Shown: one piece after another, positions 35,959 through 44,411 of the stretch
Layout: every line of letters begins with the position of its first letter
How positions within the stretch are numbered: position 1 is the first letter of the stretch
Source: Neorhizobium lilium
Lineage (GTDB): Bacteria > Pseudomonadota > Alphaproteobacteria > Rhizobiales > Rhizobiaceae
DNA: 64,000 nt
Assembly (NCBI RefSeq): GCF_004053875.1
Contig: NZ_SBIP01000008.1
Location: 39,606-103,605 of the forward strand
Direction: 5' to 3'
Notes under the pieces: generated by a model
Told to the model about the DNA's origin: nothing
The model's database searches: none
The model's input: only the letters and a program-made list of their open reading frames with translations
Made by a program: the position numbers and the translations under genes

Positions 35959-36639
35959 ATGGATGGATTGATTGGAATTGGGCTGTATACGCCGGCAGAG
36001 GCTGGAAGGCTTCTGCATGTGCCATCAGCGAAGATATCACGCTGGCTAAACGGCCATACGCTAAAGGGTCGGGAGTACCCTGCGCTCTGGACGCCAAGCG
36101 TCCAACTGAATGACAGTGACCGCACTATTCTTGGATTTCGGGACTTGATGGAAATCCGCGTCGCAGACGCATTTATTCGCGCTGGTGTTTCTTCCATTCA
36201 GGTACGGGCAGCGATCAATTATGCCCGGGAGATCTTAGGTGAGCAATACCCGCTGTCAGCCGAGCGCTTCCGCACTGATGGTCGGAGCATTCTTCTGCGC
36301 GTCTTTGAAAAGGATGCGGATGGAGTTGAACGCGAGCGGTTGCTCAACTTGTTCCGGCGTCAATACGAATTCAAAGAGATCATAGACCCCCTTCTCAAGA
36401 CCGTAGATTTCGATGATCACGGCTCACCCAAGCTTTGGTATCCGGCCGGTCGGCGTGTCAACATCATAATCGATCCGCTGCGAGCGTTTGGTCAGCCGAT
36501 CGACGGCGTGACAAGTGTCCCCACAACTGTTCTCGCGACCTCGGCTAGTGAGTTTGGGATCGAGGAGACCTCTATTGCTTACGACGTGCCGGAAAGTTCG
36601 GTTCGTCGCGCTGTAGAGTTTGAGCACTCCTTGAACTGA
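35959..36639 (+). CDS. VapB45-type antitoxin (DUF433/MerR-like)
   Basis: 226 aa. N-terminal helix-turn-helix-like region (GLYTPAEAGRLLHVPSAKIS, RWLNGH) followed by a conserved region (FRDLMEIRVADAFIRAGVS) and a C-terminal DUF433-type segment (SEFGIEETSIAYDVPESSVR). The downstream PIN-like gene, 12 nt away, completes the pair. Size and order match Mycobacterium VapB45-VapC45. Start ATG 35959 chosen to begin at the HTH. Confidence 0.75.
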   Translation: MDGLIGIGLYTPAEAGRLLHVPSAKISRWLNGHTLKGREYPALWTPSVQLNDSDRTILGFRDLMEIRVADAFIRAGVSSIQVRAAINYAREILGEQYPLSAERFRTDGRSILLRVFEKDADGVERERLLNLFRRQYEFKEIIDPLLKTVDFDDHGSPKLWYPAGRRVNIIIDPLRAFGQPIDGVTSVPTTVLATSASEFGIEETSIAYDVPESSVRRAVEFEHSLN

Positions 36640-36651
36640 CGGTGGCGGAGA

Positions 36652-37071
36652 TTGAAGGTCCTTTTCGACAATTGCACCTCTCCAATGTACGCATCAACGC
36701 TCCATGGCTTTGTTAGCCATTATGGTCACTCAGCTGTACACATCCGCGACCTGGCGGAGCTCCCCAAAGGACGGAGCTCAACCGACCTCGAATGGATTGA
36801 TCACCTTCGTTCTTCTGGGCTAGTCTGGAGTTTCATTTCCGGCGACGGGCGTGTTCTCAAAAATGCGGCCGAACGAGCGGCGCTTCGCTCAGCTGGCCTT
36901 CATGGGTTCATTCTCGCACCGGGGTATCAGAAGACACCGCATAACCAGGTGGTGTCAAACCTCTTATGGCATTGGCCGGAAATGCAGAGGCTAACTGAGA
37001 TATTGGCAGCGCCGTCGATGCACGAAGTGCCGATGAAGCGGACGACAAAACTTAGGTCACTGCCTCTTTGA
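36652..37071 (+). CDS. VapC45-type PIN-like toxin
   Basis: 139 aa, TTG start. The first acidic PIN residue is in VLFDNCTSP, further acidic residues are in DLEWIDHL and FISGDGRVLKN; the fold belongs to the DUF5615/VapC45 PIN-like group of ribonucleases. Translated just after its antitoxin. Probably an island-stabilising addiction module; target RNA unknown. Confidence 0.73.
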   Translation: MKVLFDNCTSPMYASTLHGFVSHYGHSAVHIRDLAELPKGRSSTDLEWIDHLRSSGLVWSFISGDGRVLKNAAERAALRSAGLHGFILAPGYQKTPHNQVVSNLLWHWPEMQRLTEILAAPSMHEVPMKRTTKLRSLPL

Positions 37072-37317
37072 GGTTGTGAGGGTCACTTTCGGTGCTGTCT
37101 TCCCTAATCGTTCGGGGTGCTGTGGGAACACAGCCAAGTGGAAGATCAAAGCATTGTCGAGTGGAAAAGCGAGCTTGCAACGTTGGGTCGATCGCTGGAT
37201 AGCTGTTGATAAATGGTATTCTCGCGACCAGTCCGAGACGGTCGTAAAAGGTGACGAATTCCCTCCTTAATGCGAAAAGCTAAAAGGTAACCAGCAGTTA
37301 CCTTTCCATGGTCACAG
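37072..37317. other. Intergenic stretch without a supported gene
   Basis: 246 nt between the convergent toxin and the acidic-protein gene. A 64-codon open frame exists (37076-37270) but has no ribosome site or recognisable protein pattern. The only clear structure is the hairpin at 37283-37305. Confidence 0.5.
37273..37306 (-). terminator. Hairpin terminator for the leftward operon end
   Basis: A perfect 9-bp stem AAAGGTAAC/GTTACCTTT (37283-37291 with 37297-37305), loop CAGCA. Read leftward it is followed by a T-rich tail (TTTTAGCTTTT), 12 nt past the stop of the acidic-protein gene. Confidence 0.6.
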
Positions 37318-37737
37318 CTAGTTCCCGTAGGCTGGCGAAACCCGCGTCTTATCCAAAGCAGTTTCCAACTTGCGCCGATCCTTGATCTTGTCGCAAATCA
37401 GCTTTCGGCCGATGTGGTGGCCGTCGCCGTTGAAACGAAGGTCCCGCCGCTCCCCCGTGACGCCAATATCGTCGGTGTCGTTCGGATCGCGGGCGATATC
37501 ACCAGGCCCGCAGTCTATCCCGATCCGAAGGCCTTGGCCGTCCCTCTCTGCCCAGCCGAGGGTAGGCTCATCGTTTCCTTCGTCGATCGCGTCATGCGGT
37601 ACGTCGAGGATGTTCCCGCCGTGTTCGTTCTCTTCTTCGATGTCCGGATCGCCGTCTAGCAGATCGAGCAGTCCGATCAGTTCTTCGATCTTGGCTTCCA
37701 GCCGCTCGCGGGTGGTGATGATGACACGCTGGTTCAT
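37318..37737 (-). CDS. Hypothetical acidic protein
   Basis: 139 aa, no recognised family. N-terminal amphipathic helix (ERLEAKIEELIGLLDLLDG) followed by strongly acidic stretches (DPDIEEENEHGG, DPNDTDDIG) and a basic tail. Start overlaps the end of the next upstream gene by 4 nt, so the two are coupled. Possibly a DNA-mimic or protein-interaction partner, but that is speculation. Confidence 0.6.
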   Translation of the reverse strand: MNQRVIITTRERLEAKIEELIGLLDLLDGDPDIEEENEHGGNILDVPHDAIDEGNDEPTLGWAERDGQGLRIGIDCGPGDIARDPNDTDDIGVTGERRDLRFNGDGHHIGRKLICDKIKDRRKLETALDKTRVSPAYGN

Positions 37738-38537
37738 GCTGATTGCCTCATGGAGATAGCGAGGATTGCGTCCAGGAGGCGGGCGAGCTCTCCGATCGTG
37801 CCAGGAATGCGCAGCCAGCGTTCAAAGTCCGGATCATTGCCGATGGCGCAGGCTTTTATACGAAGGCCATAGTGGGTCAGCGCTGGGATACGGGATACCC
37901 TATCAAGTGCTTCCTCAACCGCCTTCTCCGCTGCGGAGATGCGTTCCTGTACCGCATCGACACCAGAGGTCTCGCGCAGGCGGGCAGTCTCAGCAAAGTA
38001 GCTCTCGGACAAGCGAAGCTTTTCGCTAAGTCTCGCTATTGCCTTCTTCTGCTCTGCTTCCCTCCTGGCTAATGCGGCAGCGGTTCGCGCGACGTTCGGC
38101 CGTTTCCAGAGCTCGATGATGTCCCTGATATACTCGGGTCTTTCGACGCCAAAGCAGGTCCGCGGCATCTCCTGCCGCATTTTCTTCGGCATCCGGGACG
38201 TGAGCTCGCTGGTGTCCCTATAGATGAACCGACCAGCTATGTCCTTTTCAGCCGTAGCGTAATCATTGCCACTGCTTCTGTCCGCATTGGCGAACCCGAG
38301 AATTTGCTCGGGCGCCGATGGCCAACGGTGGCGCCACTCATCAGCTAGCCATTCGAGGGCCTGCTGCGCGGCCTGCAGCTCGCATCTGGCAGCGACCACA
38401 TCATCGTAGGCGCGCACGAGTTCCGGGCTTTCCTCGACCGGTATGGCTGCCGCAATAGGAGCGGAGAGCGCAGCGGTTGGAGGGATGGTAGCGCCGGCAA
38501 GAAGGCCAAGCGACTGGCGACGGGTTAGGTTGGTCAT
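37734..38537 (-). CDS. Hypothetical exported (Tat-like signal) coiled-coil protein
   Basis: 267 aa. The N-terminus MTNLTRRQSLGLLAGATIPP fits a twin-arginine signal (TRRQSLG). The mature portion is helical with charged heptads (ARREAEQKKAIARLSEKLRL and ERISAAEKAVEEALDRV). No enzyme motif seen. Overlaps both neighbours by 4 nt, forming a three-gene coupled unit with 38534-39100 and 37318-37737. Confidence 0.6.
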   Translation of the reverse strand: MTNLTRRQSLGLLAGATIPPTAALSAPIAAAIPVEESPELVRAYDDVVAARCELQAAQQALEWLADEWRHRWPSAPEQILGFANADRSSGNDYATAEKDIAGRFIYRDTSELTSRMPKKMRQEMPRTCFGVERPEYIRDIIELWKRPNVARTAAALARREAEQKKAIARLSEKLRLSESYFAETARLRETSGVDAVQERISAAEKAVEEALDRVSRIPALTHYGLRIKACAIGNDPDFERWLRIPGTIGELARLLDAILAISMRQSA

Positions 38538-39100
38538 TTGAACATCTCCTCCGCTTCCGCGTCGGTCAAAGGAGGTACGCCCGGGACCTTCTGGGCTGTG
38601 TAAACCCCGTGTCGATCAATGTTGATGCGGTCGATCGTGAGCTGAGGATTGTCACGGATGATGCGGCCAGCCTCAGCAAGGATCTTCCCCAAGCGCGTTG
38701 CCGCCTCAGACCCTTTTGGCAGCTCCCGGTCCCGATGCATGTTCTCGTAGTAGAAGGTCCGACCGCTGGACGTCGGAGGCACATGAGCCATGAAAGGTGT
38801 GTTCGTCTGCGCGTTCCACTGATCGAGAGCCGTCGCGAGCTGTAAGGAAAGCCGCTCAACCCGATCGACCGGAAGTTCGACAAAGCTGTCCAGCCTGTCA
38901 ATTTCACCGAAGCACAGCGTGTGGTCATGGCCTGAGGGAAGCACGTAGGCGAAGACGTTGTTACCGTGTTTGTTGACCTCGGTGAGCGCGGCTGAAAGCT
39001 GGTTGCCAAGTGCGCGGCATAGCGCCCAAGCTTCGACATAGGCAGATGACGGTCCTTCCGGCATAGCTTCGCCGGCGGCCTGAACAGGATTGTTCGGCAT
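38534..39100 (-). CDS. Hypothetical island protein
   Basis: 188 aa, unrecognised. Contains a mixed alpha/beta core (AYVLPSGHDHTLCFGEIDRL, FYYENMHRDRELP) and a helical C-terminus. First gene of the 39.1-37.3 kb coupled cluster. Starts ATG 39100. Confidence 0.55.
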   Translation of the reverse strand: MPNNPVQAAGEAMPEGPSSAYVEAWALCRALGNQLSAALTEVNKHGNNVFAYVLPSGHDHTLCFGEIDRLDSFVELPVDRVERLSLQLATALDQWNAQTNTPFMAHVPPTSSGRTFYYENMHRDRELPKGSEAATRLGKILAEAGRIIRDNPQLTIDRINIDRHGVYTAQKVPGVPPLTDAEAEEMFK

Positions 39101-39165
39101 GATAGGTCTCCAGATTGTCAGGATGAGATCAGTCAGGCACCTGCATCACACAGGCACCTTTGCGC

Positions 39166-39369
39166 TTATGCGAGTTCAAGAGCTTCGAGGTTGCGGCGCC
39201 ATTGCATCGAGGCACCAGCACCACCGATGAACCGAGGCGGGCGAGGAGCCGGCACTGTAAGTGCTGCGCCGTTGTCGCGCTCGGCACGCTCGAATGCGGA
39301 CTTCAGGGCTGGGAGGGTGAAGAGGCTGGAAAGGCGAGCCGAAGCAGCATTAACGATCTTATGGGTCAT
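39166..39369 (-). CDS. Small hypothetical protein
   Basis: 67 aa, weakly supported. ATG 39369 is preceded by AAGGGA at ~10 nt, and the gene lies directly beside the divergent operator region shared with the XRE regulator, which is the main reason to accept it. Basic N-terminus, a short Pro-rich middle, no motif. Confidence 0.4.
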   Translation of the reverse strand: MTHKIVNAASARLSSLFTLPALKSAFERAERDNGAALTVPAPRPPRFIGGAGASMQWRRNLEALELA

Positions 39370-39397
39370 GGCATGTTTTCCCTTGCTGTGATTTGCC

Positions 39398-39456
39398 TAC
39401 AGGTGTATTCATAGCTACAAGCGTAGTGATCGTCAAGCGAATTAGATACACTTGTA
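39398..39456. promoter_or_regulatory. Triple TACA-NN-YGTA operator between divergent genes
   Basis: Three 10-bp near-palindromes: TACAGGTGTA (39398-39407), TACAAGCGTA (39416-39425), TACACTTGTA (39447-39456). They occupy the 105-nt gap upstream of the XRE regulator and the 67-aa gene and are likely its autoregulatory sites. Confidence 0.55.
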
Positions 39457-39474
39457 TTCAAAAAGAGGAATTAT

Positions 39475-39708
39475 ATGGCTGAGCTCACACCAGAAGCGAA
39501 CAGAGCGGCACGCGCGATCCTGAAATGGTCGGTGCGTGAGCTCGCTGAAAAAGCTGGAATTGCCTTCTCGACAGTTCACCGTTTCGAGACAAGCGGCACA
39601 GCCACAGGAGCCACCAAGGAGAAGATCAAGGCCGCTTACGCTGCTCATAACGTCGAGATCACCAACGGCGACTACACAGGGGCACGCCTCAAGCTGGCGA
39701 AGGATTGA
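39475..39708 (+). CDS. XRE-family transcriptional regulator
   Basis: 77 aa, a single helix-turn-helix: ARAILKWSVRELAEKAGIAFSTVHRFE is the HTH_XRE core (residues ~11-37). GAGG lies 7 nt before ATG 39475. Divergent from the small 67-aa gene across three operator-like repeats. Followed after 4 nt by the GIY-YIG-like gene. Confidence 0.82.
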   Translation: MAELTPEANRAARAILKWSVRELAEKAGIAFSTVHRFETSGTATGATKEKIKAAYAAHNVEITNGDYTGARLKLAKD

Positions 39709-39712
39709 ACCG

Positions 39713-40030
39713 ATGGGTATCTATGGCAAACGGTACCTGTATGTGATGGCGAGCGAGGCCGGCATATGCCGCGTAAGCGCCTCAACTGGCCCTGGCGCGC
39801 AACTGAACAGCCTCCAGCTTGTAAGCGACTACGCGCTTACGGTGATTGAGACGGTTCAAGTTCCTGTCGGCACGGCCAACAAGGTCAAGGCCCGCACGAT
39901 GGAGCTGCTAAAGGGCGCGAGGGTGTTCGGCGAGTGGTTCAAGGTGCCCCCCGAGACTGCAGTCGTCGCACTTCGTTTGGCCATGGCAGAGATCGCTGGC
40001 AGGTCGACGCGAGGGCAAGCAAATGAATGA
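39713..40030 (+). CDS. Mug113/T5orf172-like (GIY-YIG superfamily) protein
   Basis: 105 aa. The pattern KRYLYVMASEAGICRVSAS, a later LLKGARVFGEWFKV and the ETAVVALRLA helix correspond to the T5orf172/Mug113 domain, a GIY-YIG nuclease relative. The usual K-I-G after the second strand is CRVS here, so catalytic competence is doubtful. Overlaps the next gene by 8 nt. Confidence 0.6.
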   Translation: MGIYGKRYLYVMASEAGICRVSASTGPGAQLNSLQLVSDYALTVIETVQVPVGTANKVKARTMELLKGARVFGEWFKVPPETAVVALRLAMAEIAGRSTRGQANE

Positions 40031-40592
40031 TGTAGGCTTTGAAGTTCTCAAGCTTGGGACCCAGTTTGTAGGTGCCGTCCTGGTAGCAAGATTAACTGTC
40101 AGCTGGGCTCTCGGTAGGCACAAGACTGAAAAGACGTGGGAGAGAAAAGAGGCTGCCTTCAGTGAAATACTGAACGCCCTGCTCAGCATGGAGCGCGCTC
40201 TCACAATAGTGCAGGAAGGCCCTCAATCTTACATCGATTTCGAAAAGGCGAAGCTCCGTGAGGCAGCAGAGAACGAACTAAGTGCCGCGCGTACCAGCTA
40301 CCAGCAGGCAATATCGACTGCCTACCTCCTCCTACCCGATAAAGTAGCCAAGGCGATGATCAAAACAGAGAGCAAAATCTCTGCACTTCTCCAGCAGAAT
40401 ACCGCATCCACTGCAAACTTGAGGCGGCGCGACGCTTTCATGCTCATACAGAAGCACCGGCAAGAGATAGTAGAGATAGGTCGTCAGGTATTGGGTGACC
40501 CTAATTCCGTGGCGCCGGATCTGTTCAGTGAACCGTTAAAATGGCTTCACTATCGCAATGAAATACGCAAGAGCTACGACGATCAGCCGTAG
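40023..40592 (+). CDS. Hypothetical membrane-anchored helical protein
   Basis: 189 aa. One N-terminal hydrophobic helix (LKLGTQFVGAVLVARLTVSWAL) and a long cytoplasmic helical domain with coiled-coil character (residues ~35-130). Similar TM-plus-helical proteins are frequent island cargo of unknown role. Starts inside the GIY-YIG-like gene's 3' end. Confidence 0.55.
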   Translation: MNDVGFEVLKLGTQFVGAVLVARLTVSWALGRHKTEKTWERKEAAFSEILNALLSMERALTIVQEGPQSYIDFEKAKLREAAENELSAARTSYQQAISTAYLLLPDKVAKAMIKTESKISALLQQNTASTANLRRRDAFMLIQKHRQEIVEIGRQVLGDPNSVAPDLFSEPLKWLHYRNEIRKSYDDQP

Positions 40593-40631
40593 CGAGAAGA
40601 ACCCTTATCGCTACCAATCAAGGATCCAAGA

Positions 40632-40871
40632 TTGGCTAGAAAGACAGTTATTCCGACAGGGGCGTGGCCAGCGTTGCTTCGAGACGAGTACGCGGCTGCC
40701 TATGTCGGAGAGAGCTCCGTCGAGGCGTTTCTGAAGCGCGTTGGGAAAGAATGGCCGCTGCCTTGGCGGGAATATGGCAGCGGCAAAGGCAAATACCGGG
40801 TGTGGCGCAAGAGCGACTTTGATCGGCTCATCGACCCTGATCTTTGGGGCGACGATACCCAACCATTGTGA
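40632..40871 (+). CDS. Small DNA-binding protein, possible recombination directionality factor
   Basis: 79 aa, TTG start with AAGGA 7 nt upstream. The sequence (RDEYAAAYVGESSVEAFLKR, YRVWRKSDFDRLID) looks like an excisionase/MerR-type winged helix with a Trp-rich beta hairpin. It immediately precedes a tyrosine recombinase (24 nt), which supports an accessory role in that reaction. Confidence 0.6.
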   Translation: MARKTVIPTGAWPALLRDEYAAAYVGESSVEAFLKRVGKEWPLPWREYGSGKGKYRVWRKSDFDRLIDPDLWGDDTQPL

Positions 40872-40894
40872 GCGTTTAACTATAGGGGAATGAT

Positions 40895-41857
40895 ATGTCC
40901 GCATTGACGTTGGTGAGCCCGCAGCCTGGCTTGGACGCTGCATCCGATCTCAGCGCCGATGCTCTCGACTACGGCCGCGCTGCACTGTCGGTGAATACCA
41001 TGCGGGCCTACCGCGGCGACTGGCTGGAGTTTGAAGGCTGGTGCGCATCGCGGCAGCGCCCTCACCTGCCGGCCTCACCTGCCACCGTGGCGAACTATGC
41101 CTCGACGCTGGCGACTTCCGGCAAGAAGGTTCCGACGATCGCCCGCAAGCTTGCCGCCATACGGTTCTTCCACCGCGGCGCTGGCGAGGAGAACCCGACA
41201 GACAATGCAGGCGTGTCCGCCATCCTCAAGGGCATCCGCCGCACAGTGGGCACAGCGCCTCGCCAGAAGGCACCAGCGACTGTTGACGTGATCCATGCGC
41301 TGATGGCGCGCATTAAGCCTGAGACGCTCCAGGGCAAGCGTGACAGGGCTCTGCTGCTGCTAGGCTTTGCCGGTGCTTTCCGTAGGTCGGAGCTGGTGGC
41401 TATCACCGTCGAGGATCTGACTTTCTCGGATGAGGGTGTGGATGTCTTCCTGCTGAAGTCCAAGACCGACCAGGAAGCGAAAGGTCAGTCGGTGGCCGTG
41501 CTGAATGGAAAGGCGCTGAAACCCGCTGATAGGCTCGCTGAGTGGCTTGGTGCGGCCGGCATCACCACCGGCCCGATCTTCTGCCGCATCAACCGTGGCG
41601 ACCACCTGACGGACGAGCCTTTGTCTGCGCAGTCGGTGGCGCTGATCGTGAAGAAGTATGCGGAGGCGGCCGGGCTCGACTTCGAGAAACTATCTGGGCA
41701 TTCGCTGCGCGCCGGCTTCGTCACGTCGGCTGCCGAGAACCGGGCATCGATCAGCCGCATCATGGAAGTGACCAGGCATCGCGACCCGCGGACGGTGGAA
41801 ACATACGTGCGGCGGGCCGATCGTTTCAAGGACCATGCCGGCGACGGTTTCCTCTAG
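40895..41857 (+). CDS. Second tyrosine recombinase (internal to island)
   Basis: 320 aa. SAM-like N-terminal domain (NTMRAYRGDWLEFEGWC), then catalytic Arg in GAFRRSEL, HxxR in GHSLRAGF, the second His in TRHRDPRT and nucleophile Tyr in VETYVRRADRF. Distinct from the end-proximal integrase and more XerC/D-like. It may belong to a nested element or act on internal sites. Convergent with the membrane protein (3 nt apart). Confidence 0.88.
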   Translation: MSALTLVSPQPGLDAASDLSADALDYGRAALSVNTMRAYRGDWLEFEGWCASRQRPHLPASPATVANYASTLATSGKKVPTIARKLAAIRFFHRGAGEENPTDNAGVSAILKGIRRTVGTAPRQKAPATVDVIHALMARIKPETLQGKRDRALLLLGFAGAFRRSELVAITVEDLTFSDEGVDVFLLKSKTDQEAKGQSVAVLNGKALKPADRLAEWLGAAGITTGPIFCRINRGDHLTDEPLSAQSVALIVKKYAEAAGLDFEKLSGHSLRAGFVTSAAENRASISRIMEVTRHRDPRTVETYVRRADRFKDHAGDGFL

Positions 41858-41860
41858 GAG

Positions 41861-42352
41861 TCACATCCCTAGAAGCTCCTCCGGCGTTACCTCCCACGGC
41901 TCTCCGCGATGCTGAGCACCTGAAGAATCCTCACATACCGGCGTGATCGTCTGCTTTCCAGTGCGGCCACTTCCGATCAATGCCTCGCCTATGTCGCGGT
42001 ATGCATAGAAGCGGTGCGCTGAGTGGCCATCGCTTAGAGGGGTAGGCAAGATCGTATCGGCAACGCCTGGGAACACGCCCTGTTCAAATGATGTGAGCCT
42101 GCCGCCACGGGACGCTTCAATAAACATGCTGCTCACGACGACGTCTCGCGATCCTACGTTTGTCGCTTCTAGCTTGGCGTACGTGAGACCGAGGGACCCG
42201 TCATGATAGGTAGGGATGGCGGACGACAGGGTCACTCGGATCTGTCGCTTGTCCTTCGATTTCGCGTCAATGTAATTGAAGATGGAAAGGCCCGTTCCAA
42301 AAAGTCCGAGACCCAACAGCAGGACGTCTCGAACCACTTCAAATGTTGTCAT
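41861..42352 (-). CDS. Hypothetical membrane-anchored beta-rich protein
   Basis: 163 aa. N-terminal membrane helix (VLLLGLGLFGTGLSIFNYI) followed by a beta-sandwich-like region (LSSAIPTYHDGSLGLTYAKLEATNVG). No known domain. Coupled by a 4-nt overlap to the upstream exported protein. Confidence 0.55.
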   Translation of the reverse strand: MTTFEVVRDVLLLGLGLFGTGLSIFNYIDAKSKDKRQIRVTLSSAIPTYHDGSLGLTYAKLEATNVGSRDVVVSSMFIEASRGGRLTSFEQGVFPGVADTILPTPLSDGHSAHRFYAYRDIGEALIGSGRTGKQTITPVCEDSSGAQHRGEPWEVTPEELLGM

Positions 42353-42684
42353 CGCCCTACCGCTTCCATGAACACGTAGGCTTCACGGCAGGTTTTCGCC
42401 TCGCCATCCCTGCGCAGCTGATTGTCAAATTCCGCGAAACCAGAAGCCACGTAACCGCGGGCCTGTTTTTCTGTAGCGTTCGGGCAAACCTTCTTAAGGC
42501 GACTGATCGTCTTCCGGATCGCGGCAGATTCTGGAAAGTTGCATTGCAACGATGCCCTCATGAAAAGCCCGTACATCTTCCCCAGGTTCTGGCACTCACC
42601 CTTAGGGGCCGAAGCCGCGAGTGCTTGAGACGCAACAACCAGCATCATAGCTGCACAGACCACTGCTGTTCGCCTTAAACGCAC
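42349..42684 (-). CDS. Hypothetical exported protein
   Basis: 111 aa from GTG 42684, which follows a GGGGG run by a usual spacing and starts the signal peptide (RRTAVVCAAMMLVVASQALA). An upstream ATG at 42753 is less likely. Mature part small, with four Cys that could form disulfides. Unknown function. Confidence 0.5.
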   Translation of the reverse strand: MRLRRTAVVCAAMMLVVASQALAASAPKGECQNLGKMYGLFMRASLQCNFPESAAIRKTISRLKKVCPNATEKQARGYVASGFAEFDNQLRRDGEAKTCREAYVFMEAVGR

Positions 42685-42868
42685 ATTCACCCCCCCTGCG
42701 GCCACACGCTGGTGCGGAAGCCAACTCTTGGCGTAAGACTTGCCGAACAGCAAGTGAAGGTCAAGCGACCATATGGCTCGCGATAACCGTCTTTATCGCT
42801 ACGATAAGATCCTTGACGACAGACGTCCCTGCGGCCCTTAGTAGGCTTGGGCGTTCCTGGGGGATTTC

Positions 42869-43537
42869 ATGAAAATCAAGACTATTGCGCTCTTGTCTGC
42901 GCTGTTCGTATTACCTGGCTGCTTCGAGATGCAGCAGGACATTATCGTGGGTGATGACGGCACCTCTAAGCTCCGCTGGGAGATGAGCGTCGACGCGGCG
43001 CTGATCGGAATGGCCTCTCAAGGCAAAGCGGACACATTCTGCGCTGAACTTGGACCCGGCAAGATGCCCGAAGGCTTTACTGGATCCGCTCAACGCTCCA
43101 CGGAAAAGGGAGATGTGGTCTGCACGATATCGGTTGAGGGACCGACCGAGAAGATCTTTGCGGCATTAGCCAAAGGAAACCTCTTGTCAGGTGATAGCGG
43201 AAAGCAATCTGGACAGCTTGCCATGAAGCTAACCGACGAGGGCGACAACAAGCGATTAGAGCTTGCTATTCCGCCGATGCCCAAGAAGGCCGGCGATGAT
43301 GAACGGATGCAGGCCATGCTCCTAGGGGCGACGTCAGGCCGTGTTCTTGAATGGACGATCACCGCCCCTCAGATCATCGAGACGACGGGTAAGCTCTCGG
43401 AAGACGGCAAGACTGCCACCTACTCATTACCAGTCGCTTCAATGCTCACCAATAAGACGGAAACATTCGGCTTTTCGGTCGTCTTTTCCGACAAGCCTGC
43501 CGGGATGGTCGATTGGGTAAAGTCTCTCTTCAAGTAG
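42869..43537 (+). CDS. Hypothetical lipoprotein (LppM/DUF3153-like)
   Basis: 222 aa. Signal with lipobox LPGC at ~15-18, then a beta-rich domain with IIVGDDGTSKLRWEMSV. No transmembrane helix at the C-terminus. GGGGG 8 nt before ATG 42869 supports the start. Phage lipoproteins of this kind can act in superinfection exclusion, but nothing here proves it. Confidence 0.62.
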   Translation: MKIKTIALLSALFVLPGCFEMQQDIIVGDDGTSKLRWEMSVDAALIGMASQGKADTFCAELGPGKMPEGFTGSAQRSTEKGDVVCTISVEGPTEKIFAALAKGNLLSGDSGKQSGQLAMKLTDEGDNKRLELAIPPMPKKAGDDERMQAMLLGATSGRVLEWTITAPQIIETTGKLSEDGKTATYSLPVASMLTNKTETFGFSVVFSDKPAGMVDWVKSLFK

Positions 43538-43588
43538 TGCAATGCGGCGCGCGACTACGCAGGCCACTAGGCCGATGCCTCAGGCCAT

Positions 43589-44302
43589 TCAAGCGGCGAC
43601 AGATCGCGCAAGGCTCATGTACTTTAGCGCCGTTGCATAACTCACGCCGGCATTGTCGCGCAGCCATGGGAGCCATTCTCCCGCTGGCAAGCTTTCCTTC
43701 ACGCGAATGAACTCGAGACCCAGTGCGATGGCCTCTTGCTGGTTTGTCTCACGCGGCGACGGCATTCCTTCCGCCTTCTGGATCCGCCGCATAAACGAGT
43801 AGTCGATATCCTTGCCTGCCTTCCGTCCGCGGCTGTAGTGCACGAGCATGACGTACATGGCGCCGGCCAGGGCGTGGCGCTGATGCGAAATGCCGGAAAG
43901 CTCATTGCAATGCCAGAGAAGGAAGCCCATTGGGATCTGGTCCCATGCCGCAAGCCATGAGGAAACATCGGCGTCGACCCATTCCTGACACGCCCGTATG
44001 AGGTCGCTGGTTGCCCATAGCGACGTCTGTGTCATCAGGCCATGATTGCCCTTGGTTTCGCTGAGTGTCGACAGGACAAGCCGCATATGGCCTTCCCCAT
44101 ACTTCGCCATGATGCGGTCGATCGTCGCCGTGGCGCGGACCTGTCCAGGCTTCGGATAATCGTTGCCCGGGATGATCTCGATATCGAACTCGTCGCAGAC
44201 CGCTTTCACCCGCGCAGCGCGCCCAGTGTTTAGCTTTTCAGGCTCTGGATGATCGTCGATCGACACTTTCGAGACGGGATCGATGATGTTCATGTGCAGC
44301 AT
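43589..44302 (-). CDS. Hypothetical prophage protein
   Basis: 237 aa. Mostly helical; the C-terminal WLPWLRDNAGVSYATALKYM resembles the short DNA-binding-like segment of DUF3102 proteins, a weak match. GGAG precedes ATG 44302 by 6 nt. A 22-bp near-palindrome lies in its promoter region. Last leftward gene of the phage unit. Confidence 0.55.
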   Translation of the reverse strand: MLHMNIIDPVSKVSIDDHPEPEKLNTGRAARVKAVCDEFDIEIIPGNDYPKPGQVRATATIDRIMAKYGEGHMRLVLSTLSETKGNHGLMTQTSLWATSDLIRACQEWVDADVSSWLAAWDQIPMGFLLWHCNELSGISHQRHALAGAMYVMLVHYSRGRKAGKDIDYSFMRRIQKAEGMPSPRETNQQEAIALGLEFIRVKESLPAGEWLPWLRDNAGVSYATALKYMSLARSVAA

Positions 44303-44411
44303 GGGGATCTCCGGGCGCGAGGCAAAAAGAAAGGCCGAACCCTCAGAAGGGCCGGCCCGATTTTTCGCGCCAGTTCATCCGTGGTCGCAGGATGAACCTA
44401 TAAACCATATT

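Noticed and set aside
37076..37270. A 64-codon open frame after the PIN-like toxin
   Set aside because: No ribosome site, no protein-like composition, and it runs up to a terminator hairpin.
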